Shown piece by piece: positions 20,245 through 29,725 of a DNA stretch of 43,420 bases (position 1 is the first letter of the stretch; each line of letters begins with the position of its first letter). Position numbers and translations under genes: made by a program. Source of the DNA: Nitrosomonadales bacterium (GTDB taxonomy: Bacteria > Pseudomonadota > Gammaproteobacteria > Burkholderiales > Gallionellaceae). Below the pieces are notes generated by a model that was not told where the DNA came from, searched no databases, and saw only the letters and a program-made list of their open reading frames with translations. Where the stretch lies: positions 44,847 to 88,266 of the forward strand of contig JAHFQY010000005.1 in assembly GCA_023259065.1 (NCBI GenBank), in the 5' to 3' direction.

Positions 20245-21441
20245 TTAAAGCGTGATCCCCTTCAATTTGGCCACGGTGTTCATGTCCTTGTCGCCGCGGC
20301 CGGACAGGTTGACCAGCAGCACTTTGTCCTTGTCCAGCGTCGGTGCGATTTTGATCGCATGCGCCAGGGCATGGCTGGATTCCAGCGCGGGGATGATGCC
20401 TTCGAAGCGACACAGCGCATCGAACGCCGCCAGCGCCTCTTCATCCGTGATGGCTACATATTGCGCGCGGCCCATATCCTTCAATAGGCAATGTTCGGGG
20501 CCGACGCCGGGATAATCCAGGCCGGCGGAGATGGAATGCGTCTCGATAATCTGGCCGTTCTCGTCCTGCATCAGGTAAACCTTGTTGCCGTGCAGCACGC
20601 CCACCTTGGCATTCGCGGTGAGCGGCGCGGCATGCTGGCCACCGGCGATACCGTGGCCGCCCGCTTCCACGCCGATGATCTGCACGCTTTTTTCCTCGAT
20701 GTAGGGATGAAACATGCCGATGGCGTTGGAGCCGCCGCCGACGCAGGCGATCACCGCGTCCGGCTGGCGCCCTATCATTTCAGGCATTTGCACCTTGGCT
20801 TCGTTGCCGATGACGCACTGGAAATCGCGCACCATCATCGGATACGGGTGCGGGCCGGCCGCCGTGCCGAAGATGTAAAACGTGCTTTCGACGTTGGTCA
20901 CCCAGTCGCGGATGGCTTCGTTGCAGGCATCCTTGAGCGTCTTCGAGCCGCTCTCCACCGGCACCACGGTGGCACCCAGCAGCTTCATGCGGAACACGTT
21001 GGGAGCCTGACGCTGAATGTCTTCCGCGCCCATGTACACGATGCACTCCATGCCGAAGCGCGCCGCCACGGTGGCTGTCGCCACGCCATGCATGCCGGCG
21101 CCGGTTTCGGCGATCACGCGCTTCTTGCCCATGCGCTTGGCCAGCAGCGCCTGACCGATGGCGTTGTTGATCTTGTGCGCGCCGGTGTGGTTCAGGTCTT
21201 CGCGTTTCAGATAAATTTGCGCGCCACCCAAGCTGTCGGATAGCCGTTTGGCGTGATAAATCGGGCTGGGACGCCCGACGTAGTGTTTCAATTCGTAAGC
21301 GAACTCGGCCTTGAATTCAGGATCGTCGCGAAAGCGCAGGTATTGCTGGCGCAACTCTTCCACGGCGGGGATGAGTGTCTCCGCCATGTAGATGCCGCCA
21401 AACTGGCCGAAATGGCCGGTGCTGTCAGGATAGTTGTACAT
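20245..21441 (-). CDS. trpB: Tryptophan synthase beta subunit
   Basis: A 398-residue PLP enzyme that joins indole and serine. [14 protein letters not shown] carries the PLP lysine (about K90), and [12 protein letters not shown] is the phosphate loop. The ATG at 21441 ([16 protein letters not shown]) is the family start and overlaps the trpF end by 17 bp. An upstream in-frame ATG at 21486 would add 15 unrelated residues. The monovalent-cation and C-terminal regions look intact. Confidence 0.97.
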   Translation of the reverse strand: MYNYPDSTGHFGQFGGIYMAETLIPAVEELRQQYLRFRDDPEFKAEFAYELKHYVGRPSPIYHAKRLSDSLGGAQIYLKREDLNHTGAHKINNAIGQALLAKRMGKKRVIAETGAGMHGVATATVAARFGMECIVYMGAEDIQRQAPNVFRMKLLGATVVPVESGSKTLKDACNEAIRDWVTNVESTFYIFGTAAGPHPYPMMVRDFQCVIGNEAKVQMPEMIGRQPDAVIACVGGGSNAIGMFHPYIEEKSVQIIGVEAGGHGIAGGQHAAPLTANAKVGVLHGNKVYLMQDENGQIIETHSISAGLDYPGVGPEHCLLKDMGRAQYVAITDEEALAAFDALCRFEGIIPALESSHALAHAIKIAPTLDKDKVLLVNLSGRGDKDMNTVAKLKGITL

Positions 21442-22054
21442 CAGTCTGCTTAACCTCGTTGATGAATGCAGCGATTTTCGCTGCATCCTTGATTCCTTTG
21501 CCCGCCTCCACGCCGCTGGACACGTCTACCGCCCATGGCCGCACCTGCTTGACGCCGGCTGCGACATTGCCCGCATGCAGGCCACCCGACAAAATTACCG
21601 GCAGCGCCAGATTGTGCGGTATCAGCGCCCAGTCAAAAGCTTCCCCGGTGCCGCCATGCGTGCCTTCCACATAGGCATCCAGCAGCAAACCCTGTGCATG
21701 ACCGTAGTCAGCCGCGCATTGTACCAAATCCACCCCCGCCTTGACCCGAATTGCCTTCAAATATGGGCGGCCGAACTGGGCGCAGAACGCCGGTGCTTCC
21801 TCGCCGTGAAACTGCAGCACATCCAGAGGCACCGCCTGCAGCACCGCGCGCACGCTCTCGGCGCTGGCGTTGACAAACAGGCCCACCAGCGTCACAAATG
21901 GCGGCACTGCAGCCGCCAACTGTGCCGCCAGTTGCACGCTTACGTGACGCGGACTTTTTTCATAGAACACCAGACCGAGCGCATCCGCCCCGCTGCGCGC
22001 GGCAGCCAGGGCATCTTCGATGCGGGTGATGCCGCAAATTTTGATTCGGGTCAT
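21425..22054 (-). CDS. trpF: Phosphoribosylanthranilate isomerase
   Basis: A 209-residue TIM barrel. [25 protein letters not shown] at the N-terminus includes the catalytic Cys, [11 protein letters not shown] is the central motif, and [15 protein letters not shown] forms the phosphate site with the catalytic Asp. The trpF-trpB overlap shows translational coupling. Upstream is a 184-bp spacer with an inverted repeat, then truA. Confidence 0.97.
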   Translation of the reverse strand: MTRIKICGITRIEDALAAARSGADALGLVFYEKSPRHVSVQLAAQLAAAVPPFVTLVGLFVNASAESVRAVLQAVPLDVLQFHGEEAPAFCAQFGRPYLKAIRVKAGVDLVQCAADYGHAQGLLLDAYVEGTHGGTGEAFDWALIPHNLALPVILSGGLHAGNVAAGVKQVRPWAVDVSSGVEAGKGIKDAAKIAAFINEVKQTDVQLS

Positions 22055-22136
22055 GGTGTACAGACAGCGACAAGAAACAAGAGGCGGGATTGTAATGCAT
22101 TCAGGCAGTTATCCAAAACATCCCAAGGCTTTTTTA

Positions 22137-22226
22137 TCCGCAGATTACCCAGATTACACGGATTATCAACCAGCCCCCTGCCGGCAGCGCTTTATTCAAT
22201 CCAGATTAATCTGCGTAATCTGCGGA
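22137..22226. repeat. Imperfect inverted repeat between truA and trpF
   Basis: The left arm (22137-22166) starts TCCGCAGATTACCCAGATTA. The right arm (22198-22226) is close to its reverse complement, ending AATCTGCGTAATCTGCGGA. The arms flank about 30 bp. CAGATTA-type units repeat within each arm. It resembles the dispersed intergenic palindromes found in many proteobacteria, and its transcript would fold into a long hairpin. The rest of this spacer (22055-22238) shows nothing else I can name. Confidence 0.7.
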
Positions 22227-22238
22227 CAACTGGGTTTT

Positions 22239-23009
22239 TCAGGATTCCTGCGATATCTGTGGCAAACCCCATTTCGCGTCGTAGCTGATGTGGCGCAAAT
22301 ACAGGCCGTCCGGCGCAAAGGTCGGAGCCGCCTTGCTACGTTCACGGCCTTCCAGCACCTCGCGCATCCAAGCAGGCGGATGCTTGCCCTTACCCACATA
22401 CACCAGGCAACCCACGATGTTGCGCACCATATGGTGCAGAAAGGCATCTGCCCGCAGATCCAGGGTGATCAACTCGCCTTGTTGCTGGATATCCAGTCGG
22501 GCCAGATTTTTTACCGGGGATTTGGCTTGGCACTCCGCCGCACGGAAGGAGCTGAAATCATGCTCCCCCAACAGGTACTGTGCAGCTTCACGCATTTTTT
22601 CCACATCCAGCGGCGCATGAAACCAGCCTGCCTTGCCCTCATGGATGGCGCTGCGCACTGGGCGGTTGATCAGCAAATAACGGTAGCTGCGCGCCTGCGC
22701 TGAAAACCGCGCATGAAACTCATCCGGCACAGCATGCGCCCACAGCACGGCTATGCTCCTGGGCAGCAGCGCATTCACACCGCGTATCCAGGCGCTCAGT
22801 TGTCGTTCCGTGTTGGTGTCAAAATGGATGACCTGCTCCAGCGCATGCACGCCGGTGTCGGTGCGCCCGGCGGCGATCACCGCAATCGGCTCGCAGGCTA
22901 TACGGCTCAGGGCCAGCTGCAGTTCGTCCTGCACTGTGCGGCCATCGGGCTGGCTCTGCCAGCCGCAATAGGGACTGCCATCATATTCAACGCCCAGTGC
23001 AATTCTCAC
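22239..23009 (-). CDS. truA: tRNA pseudouridine(38-40) synthase TruA
   Basis: A 256-residue enzyme modifying U38-U40 in the tRNA anticodon arm. Catalytic Asp51 lies in AGRTDTGVHALEQV. GVEYDGSPYCGWQSQ at the N-terminus and FLHHMVRNIVG near the C-terminus are family motifs. The GTG start at 23009 overlaps the stop of the upstream membrane-protein gene by 4 bp. Standard member of the fimV-truA-trpF neighbourhood. Confidence 0.96.
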   Translation of the reverse strand: MRIALGVEYDGSPYCGWQSQPDGRTVQDELQLALSRIACEPIAVIAAGRTDTGVHALEQVIHFDTNTERQLSAWIRGVNALLPRSIAVLWAHAVPDEFHARFSAQARSYRYLLINRPVRSAIHEGKAGWFHAPLDVEKMREAAQYLLGEHDFSSFRAAECQAKSPVKNLARLDIQQQGELITLDLRADAFLHHMVRNIVGCLVYVGKGKHPPAWMREVLEGRERSKAAPTFAPDGLYLRHISYDAKWGLPQISQES

Positions 23010-23653
23010 AGAAAAACTCCAAGTACAAGGAGCCCGGTTACTACAAGCAAGAGCCAGTCTTTCCAGGCAAGTGGGAACAGCTGTAATTCAATGCGCTCAG
23101 ATGATAACGACGCTAGCGAGCCCAGGTTTTCCAAGCTGCGCAAGCCATGACTGGTTCCACTGAGCATGGCGCTTTCTGCATAGCGCAAGGTCAGCGCAAG
23201 ACGCACAACAATTTTCTCGCGCGAAATCCCCAGATAGCGCAACGGGTAAAACAACAAATACAGCCCTGCAATTAATTGCTCGCCGGACAGCAGTGCCAGC
23301 ACGATTGCCAGGCCAGCCAGCATGATTAGCAAACGTGTCATCTGAATGAGCCCGTCAACCGTCCCCTCACGGCCGGGGCTGAACCCACCCAACTGGGCAA
23401 ACCAGGGCGTACCCGGCATGGCGTATGCGTAAATCAATAATAACGACAGCAAGATCCAGCGAGTGCGTCGCAGCAACAGCAACAGCCGCGCTCCTCCCAG
23501 CGTCAGTGCGAGTGCAATCATACCCACGGCAAGCAACAGCAACGCCGTACCATGCAAGCTTTGCGACAGCAAGGCAAGGCTGATCCAGACCAGAAGAAGT
23601 GCTGCAGGATGCGGACTCCATCCAGCCTTGGCAGATTGTTGCAGCTTGTCCAT
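23006..23653 (-). CDS. CbiQ/EcfT-like membrane protein
   Basis: A 215-residue protein with about five or six hydrophobic helices. One cytoplasmic stretch, FYPLRYLGISREKIVVRLAL, leads into TLRYAESAM, similar to the coupling region of CbiQ/EcfT energy-coupling-factor transporter subunits. No ABC ATPase or S-component gene lies nearby, so a transport role cannot be assumed. It lies between the fimV terminator and truA, overlapping truA by 4 bp. Confidence is high that it is a real gene and moderate for the family. Confidence 0.7.
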   Translation of the reverse strand: MDKLQQSAKAGWSPHPAALLLVWISLALLSQSLHGTALLLLAVGMIALALTLGGARLLLLLRRTRWILLSLLLIYAYAMPGTPWFAQLGGFSPGREGTVDGLIQMTRLLIMLAGLAIVLALLSGEQLIAGLYLLFYPLRYLGISREKIVVRLALTLRYAESAMLSGTSHGLRSLENLGSLASLSSERIELQLFPLAWKDWLLLVVTGLLVLGVFL

Positions 23654-23664
23654 TTCGATCGCTC

Positions 23665-23697
23665 AAATAAAAACAGCAGCCTGGTTACAGGCTGCTG
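23665..23697 (-). terminator. Intrinsic terminator after fimV
   Basis: On the minus strand CAGCAGCCTG, loop TAAC, CAGGCTGCTG is a perfect 10-bp stem followed by TTTTTATTT. It lies 21 bp after the fimV stop and just before the EcfT-like gene, so it should end the fimV transcript. Confidence 0.92.
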
Positions 23698-23717
23698 CAA
23701 ACAATACGCATCATGAG

Positions 23718-26561
23718 TTATGCGGATAACTGCTGCAATAATTTCTCAGCAGCTTCACGTTGCTGCGCATCACCATCCCGCACCACTTCATCCAGGATTT
23801 CCCGCGCTCCGGCTGCATCACCCATTTCCTGATAGGCCTTGGCAAGATCCAGCTTGGTTGCCACTTCGTGCCAATGGTCATCCTTGGCATCCCCTGCCGC
23901 AGCTGCTGCGGCAGGGGTATCAAGATTCAGACTGATATCGGCAAAATCAATATCCAGCTTGCTGGAGGTCTCCGCTTTCTTGGCTGGCGCCTCGGCAGCG
24001 TCCCCCATGGGGAAATCAATCATGAACGGCATGCCAGCATCTTCTGCTGAAGCTGGCTTGGCAGGCGGCTCAACAGGTTTTGATTCACTGCTGGGCATTT
24101 CAAACACGAGATCGCCAAAATTCAACGCCGGGGCAGCTTCAGCTGCTTTAGCCACCGCCTGGCCACCTGTCACATCAAAGTCCATCTCGGCTTTGGGCAT
24201 CGCCTTCAAGATTTGTTCCGGCTGCAACGTGCCTGAAATATCAAAATCCATCTCGGCTTTCTGTGCTGCCTTCAGGACCTCACCGGGAAGAATTCCGGAA
24301 ACATCAAAGTCCATGGGAGTTTCCTGAGCCGCACGCGCAACTTCTCCAGGCAGTACGCCAGAGACATCAAGCACCCCCCCTGCCGCATGAGCAGTAGCGA
24401 TGCCAGGGTGAGTGCCGGTCACGTCAAAATCCATGGCAAACTCTTGCGCTGCTGGTGCGGCAGTCATGCCGGCCTTGCCAAATCCCAGATCAAAATCTAC
24501 AGATTTCTCATGTTCAGCTGCAGCGGGAGTGGCTGCTGTTGCTCCGGGGCCGCCACCATAGGTTGTGTTGGTTGGGTCAACCGTGCGCCCTAAGGCGGCA
24601 GCCTGCTCCCACGCCGCAGCATCACCGGATTGCTGAATTTCCCGCGCATATTTGGAGAACGAATTGCTGTCCTTGCGGTTGGCATAGATGGACAACAGCT
24701 TGAGCTTGACAGGTATATGGGATGGATTTTTGACGAGCGCTTCTTTCAATACCTCTTCGGCCTGGCCATCGCGGCCAAAATTCAGAAAGAGCTCAGCTTC
24801 GCCAATAGGATCAACATCGTCAGCAGCAGGTGCTGCTGTTTCTGTTTTGGCAGGCGACGCAGCCTGGGTGAAATCACCGGTTTCTGGTGAGGGCGGAACA
24901 GGCGCAACCCAGCTTCCGGTTGCACTGCCTGCAGGTTCGTCTTTCGCAGCCTTCTTCAGGTCACTTTTTTTTTTGCCGCCCTTGTTACGCAGGCGGCGGA
25001 CTAGCACGAATCCCAAACCTCCCAATCCAAGTAGTGCTGCTAATGCCCCGCCAACTTTTATCGGGTCTGCCAGCAAATCATCCAGCAGCGAAGGAGGCGC
25101 TACCGCAGTCTTAACCGGCATAACAACCTTAACCTGAGGTTTAGCTGCAGGAACTGAACTGGCTGTAGAAACCGGAGCAGAAGCCGCAACGACTGGCTTG
25201 ACTTCAACTGACTGGCTCTTTAACTCAACCAGCTTGCTTGCGTCCTTGCTGATTTTTTTGAGCTCGGCAGCGCGCATTTCCTCTTCTTGCAGCTGTTTCT
25301 CCTTGGCAACAGCATCATCTGCCTTGGCAATGCGCTTGTCTTGCTTGCTTGCCATTCCTGTCGCCACCTGCTTGTCGCCTGGCGCCTCTCCCTTGGAGAG
25401 TTTCAGCACTTCTTTAGCCGGCTCTTTAGTTACTGGAGCCTTGTCCGACACCGCAGCAGTAATTTTTCCGGTATCAGCTTGTTTGGGTGCTTGCTCGGCT
25501 GCCTGCCCCTGCGCCGCAGCCAGTTTTTGTCTGTACGCATGCCAATCCGCTACATGAGCATGAATTTCTTTAACGGCAGCGACCTGGGTAACTTTGGCAA
25601 CCTCATCAGTTGCAGGCATCTGCAATATTTTCCCTGCCCGGATGCGGTTCATGTTCTTGCCATCAAACTCTTTGCTGTTCGCGTGATACAGCGCAACCAC
25701 CATGCGCTCAAGAGTCACGTCTACCGGTTTTGCCTGGGCAGCAATCTTGGCCAGCGTGTCGCCACGCTTGACGGTAACCGCCTCAGTTGCAGTCGCAACA
25801 GCTTCCTTGGCCGGTTCAGCCGGTGCCGCTTGGGCCGGCGCAGATGAAGTCGCGGCCAAATCCTTGGCTTCCATATCAGGGGTCACGTCGGATTGGGCTG
25901 TAGCAGTAGCAGCCACGCCTGATTCAACCTCAGCCGGGATCATTACGCCAGCTGCTGGCGCCATTTCCACAGGTGCAGGAGCGACATCAGCCGGCACAGT
26001 TTCCGCCGCTCCTGCTGCTACTGGAGCCACCTCTGTAGCAGACACCAAAGGCGCAGCTTCAGGTGTCACAGGCAGCGAGTCTGCCGGCACTGCACTCGCC
26101 GCAGCCATCGGGGCAACTGGCTCAACCGGCTGAACATCTGCAACTTTGGGCTGTTCCGCAACAAAACCTTCCGGATCAAGCAGGAAAGTATATTCGCGCA
26201 TCAACTTGCCTGACGACCAGGACAATTCGAGCAACAAACTCACAAAGGGTTCATTTACAGCTTGAGTTGAAGTCAGCTTAACGCTGAGCTCACCGTTTGC
26301 CTTGGAATCAATTTCAAAATTTAATTTTGGCAACCCGTATGGATAATCAATCCCGGCATTTTTAAATTCCGAAGGGGAGGCAAGGCGCACCTTGATGCTG
26401 GATTCCTCACCTGCAGTCACAGCTGTCAGAGCTATCTCAGCCTTCAGGGGACGCCCCAGTGCGGAGGTAACGTTAATACCCCCCATGCCTACGGCACAGG
26501 CGAAATTCGACCAGGCCAAAATAGCCAAAAGTCCTAACGCTTGAAGTAGTGTTTTACGCAC
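23718..26561 (-). CDS. fimV: FimV-family polar/peptidoglycan-binding protein
   Basis: A 947-residue protein. It has a signal peptide (residues 1-23, ending NFACA), then the FimV N-terminal domain (INVTSALGRPLKAEIALTAV). An Ala/Pro/Val-rich linker is followed by a LysM domain near residues 265-315 (VTVKRGDTLAKIAAQAK) and a second charged linker. One membrane helix follows near 505-525 (GGALAALLGLGGLGFVLVRRL). The long acidic cytoplasmic part has TPR-like segments (EAELFLNFGRDGQAEEVLKE) and the C-terminal FimV motif (KLDLAKAYQEMGDAAGAREI). FimV/HubP proteins organise the cell pole, type IV pili and twitching. The cytoplasmic region carries several MDFDVSG-type repeats. It is followed by a strong terminator. 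Confidence 0.93.
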   Translation of the reverse strand: MRKTLLQALGLLAILAWSNFACAVGMGGINVTSALGRPLKAEIALTAVTAGEESSIKVRLASPSEFKNAGIDYPYGLPKLNFEIDSKANGELSVKLTSTQAVNEPFVSLLLELSWSSGKLMREYTFLLDPEGFVAEQPKVADVQPVEPVAPMAAASAVPADSLPVTPEAAPLVSATEVAPVAAGAAETVPADVAPAPVEMAPAAGVMIPAEVESGVAATATAQSDVTPDMEAKDLAATSSAPAQAAPAEPAKEAVATATEAVTVKRGDTLAKIAAQAKPVDVTLERMVVALYHANSKEFDGKNMNRIRAGKILQMPATDEVAKVTQVAAVKEIHAHVADWHAYRQKLAAAQGQAAEQAPKQADTGKITAAVSDKAPVTKEPAKEVLKLSKGEAPGDKQVATGMASKQDKRIAKADDAVAKEKQLQEEEMRAAELKKISKDASKLVELKSQSVEVKPVVAASAPVSTASSVPAAKPQVKVVMPVKTAVAPPSLLDDLLADPIKVGGALAALLGLGGLGFVLVRRLRNKGGKKKSDLKKAAKDEPAGSATGSWVAPVPPSPETGDFTQAASPAKTETAAPAADDVDPIGEAELFLNFGRDGQAEEVLKEALVKNPSHIPVKLKLLSIYANRKDSNSFSKYAREIQQSGDAAAWEQAAALGRTVDPTNTTYGGGPGATAATPAAAEHEKSVDFDLGFGKAGMTAAPAAQEFAMDFDVTGTHPGIATAHAAGGVLDVSGVLPGEVARAAQETPMDFDVSGILPGEVLKAAQKAEMDFDISGTLQPEQILKAMPKAEMDFDVTGGQAVAKAAEAAPALNFGDLVFEMPSSESKPVEPPAKPASAEDAGMPFMIDFPMGDAAEAPAKKAETSSKLDIDFADISLNLDTPAAAAAAGDAKDDHWHEVATKLDLAKAYQEMGDAAGAREILDEVVRDGDAQQREAAEKLLQQLSA
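24165..24445 (-). repeat. MDFDVSG-type repeats in the FimV cytoplasmic region
   Basis: Four clear copies of M-D-F-D-(V/I)-(S/T)-G and one degenerate VLDVSG copy recur, mostly with LPGEV-(L/A)-(K/R)-AAQ linkers. An MDFDVTGTHPG copy lies at the N-terminal end. The DNA shares matching blocks (ATCAAAGTCCAT or ATCAAAATCCAT on the plus strand), so this is a local coding duplication. Confidence 0.75.
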
Positions 26562-26686
26562 GTTGCCACCCTTTGTTTTTGGATACGTTATTTAGATTAA
26601 CATCATGGAGTTAGAGATGCAAGCTCACCTTTACTCTAAATTGATGCGTTAACCAGCCATTTATAAATGGATATTCCCCGTCCCGA

Positions 26687-27799
26687 TTACCTGCTTTCAA
26701 GCAGGATGCGCAACATACGGCGCAAAGGCTCGGCAGCGCCCCACAGCAACTGGTCGCCCACGGTAAAGGCCGAAAGGTAATCGCCGCCCATGTCCATTTT
26801 GCGTAAACGGCCTACCGGCACGGTCAGCGTGCCGGTCACGGCAGCCGGAGTCAGCTCACGCACGGTCACCTGGCGCTCGTTGGGCACCACTTTCACCCAG
26901 TCATTGGCGGCAGCCAGCATGGCATTGATTTCATCCATGGGCACATCGCGTTTCAACTTGATGGTCATCGCCTGGCTGTGGCAGCGCATCGCGCCTATGC
27001 GTATGCACAAACCGTCCACCGGGATGGGGTTGCCATCGCGGCCCAGTATCTTGTTGGTTTCCGCCTTGCCCTTCCATTCTTCCTTGCTCTGGCCGTTGCC
27101 CAGATCCTTGTCTATCCAGGGAATCAGGCTGCCCGCCAGCGGCACGCCAAAATTGGCCGTGGGGAATTTTTCATCGCGCAGGATGCCGGCCACTTCGCGA
27201 TCGATATCGAGAATGGCGGAAGCCGGATCATCCAGCAGGCTCTTGGCCACGCGATTGACCTCGCCCATCTGCGTCAACAGTTCACGCATATTCTGTGCAC
27301 CCGCGCCGGAAGCCGCCTGGTAGGTCATGGAGGTAATCCACTCCACCAGATCCGCTTTGAACAAGCCGCCCAGCGCCATCAGCATCAGGCTGACCGTGCA
27401 ATTGCCGCCGATGAAATCTTTCTTGCCATGCGCCAGCGCATCCTTGATCACGTTCTGGTTGACCGGATCGAGAATGATCACACTATCCTTTTCCATGCGC
27501 AGGGTGGATGCCGCATCGATCCAGTAGCCTTTCCAGCCGGCGGCGCGCAGCTTGGGGAAAATTTCTGTAGTGTAGTCACCGCCCTGGCAGGAAATGATGG
27601 CATCCATGGCCTTCAGTTCATCAAGGTTGCGCGCATCTTTCAGCGGCGCAACTTCGCGGCCCACATCAGGGCCTTTGCCGCCCACCTGGGAAGTGGTAAA
27701 AAACACCGGCTCGATCAGGTCGAAATCACGCTCAGCGCGCATGCGCTGCATCAACACCGAACCCACCATGCCACGCCAACCAACAAGACCTACTCTCAT
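26687..27799 (-). CDS. asd: Aspartate-semialdehyde dehydrogenase
   Basis: A 370-residue enzyme reducing aspartyl phosphate for lysine, diaminopimelate, threonine and methionine synthesis. It has an NADP-binding N-terminus ([18 protein letters not shown]), catalytic Cys134 in [12 protein letters not shown], and the His/Arg region [19 protein letters not shown]. It is of the Gram-negative type (about 370 residues). GAGGTG precedes the ATG. A GTGAAAN-type repeat element separates it from leuB upstream. The 125-bp gap to fimV (26562-26686) contains only a CCATTTA/TAAATGG palindrome at 26657-26670. Confidence 0.97.
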   Translation of the reverse strand: MRVGLVGWRGMVGSVLMQRMRAERDFDLIEPVFFTTSQVGGKGPDVGREVAPLKDARNLDELKAMDAIISCQGGDYTTEIFPKLRAAGWKGYWIDAASTLRMEKDSVIILDPVNQNVIKDALAHGKKDFIGGNCTVSLMLMALGGLFKADLVEWITSMTYQAASGAGAQNMRELLTQMGEVNRVAKSLLDDPASAILDIDREVAGILRDEKFPTANFGVPLAGSLIPWIDKDLGNGQSKEEWKGKAETNKILGRDGNPIPVDGLCIRIGAMRCHSQAMTIKLKRDVPMDEINAMLAAANDWVKVVPNERQVTVRELTPAAVTGTLTVPVGRLRKMDMGGDYLSAFTVGDQLLWGAAEPLRRMLRILLESR

Positions 27800-27818
27800 T
27801 TTGACACCTCAAAAAAAC

Positions 27819-27903
27819 GTGAAAGGTGAAACGTGAAAGGTGAAATGAAAAACCAGGCTTCGCTCCATGCCCTGCGTTTCACATTTCCCATTTCACGTTT
27901 CAC
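27819..27903. repeat. Short GTGAAAN inverted-repeat element between leuB and asd
   Basis: The left arm is four 7-bp units, GTGAAAG-GTGAAAC-GTGAAAG-GTGAAAT (27819-27846). The right arm is four inverted units, GTTTCAC-ATTTCCC-ATTTCAC-GTTTCAC (27876-27903). The 29-bp core reads about GAAAAACCAGGCTTCGCTCC and on. On the minus strand it begins 5 bp after the leuB stop. It has no room for a gene. It belongs to the same family as the elements at 28993-29090 and 37653-38120. Confidence 0.85.
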
Positions 27904-27908
27904 GGAAT

Positions 27909-28973
27909 TTATAATGCCGCAACCACCGCAGCACCCATCGCATCCGTACCCACTTTTTGCGTACCAGCCTCAAAAATATCCGCCGTGCGCAGGCCGCGCT
28001 GCAACGTCTTGCGTACTGCAGCTTCGATGCGCTGGGCAATGTCTTCACGCGCAAAGGTGTAACGCATCATCATCGCCACGGACAGTATGGTTGCCAACGG
28101 ATTGGCAATATTCTTGCCAGCAATGTCCGGCGCCGAACCATGGCACGGCTCGTACAGGCCCTTGTTATTGGCATCCAGCGAGGCGGATGGCAACATGCCG
28201 ATGGAACCTGTGAGCATGGAAGCCTCGTCCGACAGAATGTCGCCAAAGATATTGCCGGTCAGCATCACGTCGAATTGCTTGGGGGCACGCACCAGCTGCA
28301 TCGCGGCATTGTCCACATACATGTGCGACAGCTCGACAGCGGAGTACTCCTTCGCCACTTCAGTGACGATCTCGCGCCACAGCATGCTGGTGTCCAGCAC
28401 ATTGGCCTTGTCCACCGAGCAGACTTTTTTGTTGCGTTTCATGGCGATCTGGAAGCCCACATGCGCCACGCGGCGGATTTCGGATTCGCTGTACAGCATG
28501 GTGTCAAAACCCTGACGCTCGCCGTTATCCAGCGTGCGCACGCCGCGAGGCTGGCCGAAGTAAATATCGCCGGTGAGTTCGCGCAAGATCATGATGTCCA
28601 GGCCGGCAACCAGCTCAGGCTTCAAGCTGGAAGCATTGGCCAGCTCCGGGTACACCATGGCCGGACGCAGGTTGGCAAACAGGCTCAAGCCCTTGCGGAT
28701 GCGCAACAGGCCCTGCTCGGGGCGCAGCGGACGTGCCAGCGTGTCATATTGATAGCCGCCAACAGCACCCAGCAGCACCGCGTCGGACTGTTTGGCCAGA
28801 TTCAAGGTCGCATCCGGTAGCGGGTCACCCGCCGCGTCATAACCCGCACCACCGATGTGAGCGTGTTCCAGCTCGATTTTCAAGCCGTCACTGCGCAATG
28901 CCTCCAGCACTTTGCTGGCTTGCGCAACAATTTCAGGACCGATGCCGTCACCCGGCAAGACTGCGATTTTCAT
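27909..28973 (-). CDS. leuB: 3-isopropylmalate dehydrogenase
   Basis: A 354-residue NAD-dependent decarboxylating dehydrogenase of leucine synthesis. The start [29 protein letters not shown], the Arg-rich [16 protein letters not shown], and [20 protein letters not shown] with metal-binding Asp residues are all present, as is [18 protein letters not shown] for NAD. GGGGGG precedes the ATG. Short repeat elements lie on both sides, within the leuCD-leuB-asd unit. Confidence 0.97.
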   Translation of the reverse strand: MKIAVLPGDGIGPEIVAQASKVLEALRSDGLKIELEHAHIGGAGYDAAGDPLPDATLNLAKQSDAVLLGAVGGYQYDTLARPLRPEQGLLRIRKGLSLFANLRPAMVYPELANASSLKPELVAGLDIMILRELTGDIYFGQPRGVRTLDNGERQGFDTMLYSESEIRRVAHVGFQIAMKRNKKVCSVDKANVLDTSMLWREIVTEVAKEYSAVELSHMYVDNAAMQLVRAPKQFDVMLTGNIFGDILSDEASMLTGSIGMLPSASLDANNKGLYEPCHGSAPDIAGKNIANPLATILSVAMMMRYTFAREDIAQRIEAAVRKTLQRGLRTADIFEAGTQKVGTDAMGAAVVAAL

Positions 28974-28992
28974 TTATTCCCCCCTAAGATCT

Positions 28993-29090
28993 GTGAAAAG
29001 TGAAACGTGAAAGGTGATGCCCACCCGGCACTTCGCGCCACCCTCCCTGCCGGAAGGGTTACGTTTCATTTTTCCCATTTCACGTTTCAC
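28993..29090. repeat. Short GTGAAAN inverted-repeat element between leuD and leuB
   Basis: The left arm is GTGAAAA-GTGAAAC-GTGAAAG-GTGATGC (28993-29020). The right arm is GTTTCAT-TTTTCCC-ATTTCAC-GTTTCAC (29063-29090). The core is 42 bp with a CTTCGCGCCACC segment loosely like the core of the leuB/asd copy. The right arm contains the leuD stop codon (TCA at 29087-29089, plus-strand reading). There is no gene inside. Confidence 0.85.
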
Positions 29091-29725
29091 TTAAAAAGCC
29101 AAGGCTGTGCCGCACGATGCTTCGCTTCAAACGCCTTCACCTCGTCGCCATGCTGCATGGTCAGTCCGATGTCATCCAGGCCGTTCAACAAACAATGCTT
29201 GCGAAAAGCTTCCACCTCGAAGCGATGCGCCGTACCGTCAGGCATAGTGATGGTCTGCTGCTCAAGATCAATCTTCAGGCGAAAGCCTGCAGCCTTGGCT
29301 TCTGCATTGAACAATGCATCCACCACTGCAGCATCGAGACGGATAGGCAGCAAGCCGTTCTTGAAGCAGTTGTTGAAGAAGATGTCGGCAAAGCTGGGCG
29401 CAATAATCGCGCGGAAGCCAAAGTCTTCCAGCGCCCAGGGGGCGTGCTCGCGCGAGGAGCCGCAGCCGAAATTTTCGCGTGTCAGTAGCACCTGCGCACC
29501 CTGGTAGCGCGGCTGGTTGAGAACGAAGTCCGGGTTGATCTTGCGCTTGCTGTTATCCATGCCGGGCTCGCCGTGATCCAGATAGCGCCACTCGTCGAAG
29601 GCATTGGGGCCAAAGCCCGAGCGCTTGATCGACTTCAGAAACTGCTTGGGAATAATCGCGTCAGTGTCCACATTGGCGCGATCCAGCGGCGCCACCAATC
29701 CGTCCAGTAAAGTAAATTTCTGCAT
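29087..29725 (-). CDS. leuD: 3-isopropylmalate dehydratase small subunit
   Basis: A 212-residue swivel-domain subunit that pairs with Leu[30 protein letters not shown] is the family start, and [20 protein letters not shown] is the substrate-binding loop. The ATG at 29725 overlaps the stop of the small secreted-protein gene by one base (TGATG). The final codons and stop (TTT AAG TGA) run into the adjacent GTGAAAN repeat, so the repeat forms the very end of the reading frame. Confidence 0.97.
   Translation of the reverse strand: MQKFTLLDGLVAPLDRANVDTDAIIPKQFLKSIKRSGFGPNAFDEWRYLDHGEPGMDNSKRKINPDFVLNQPRYQGAQVLLTRENFGCGSSREHAPWALEDFGFRAIIAPSFADIFFNNCFKNGLLPIRLDAAVVDALFNAEAKAAGFRLKIDLEQQTITMPDGTAHRFEVEAFRKHCLLNGLDDIGLTMQHGDEVKAFEAKHRAAQPWLFK

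Noticed and set aside
27819-29090. CRISPR array from repeated GTGAAAN units
   Set aside because: The units are 7 bp, arranged as inverted arms with no spacers of constant length and no cas genes.
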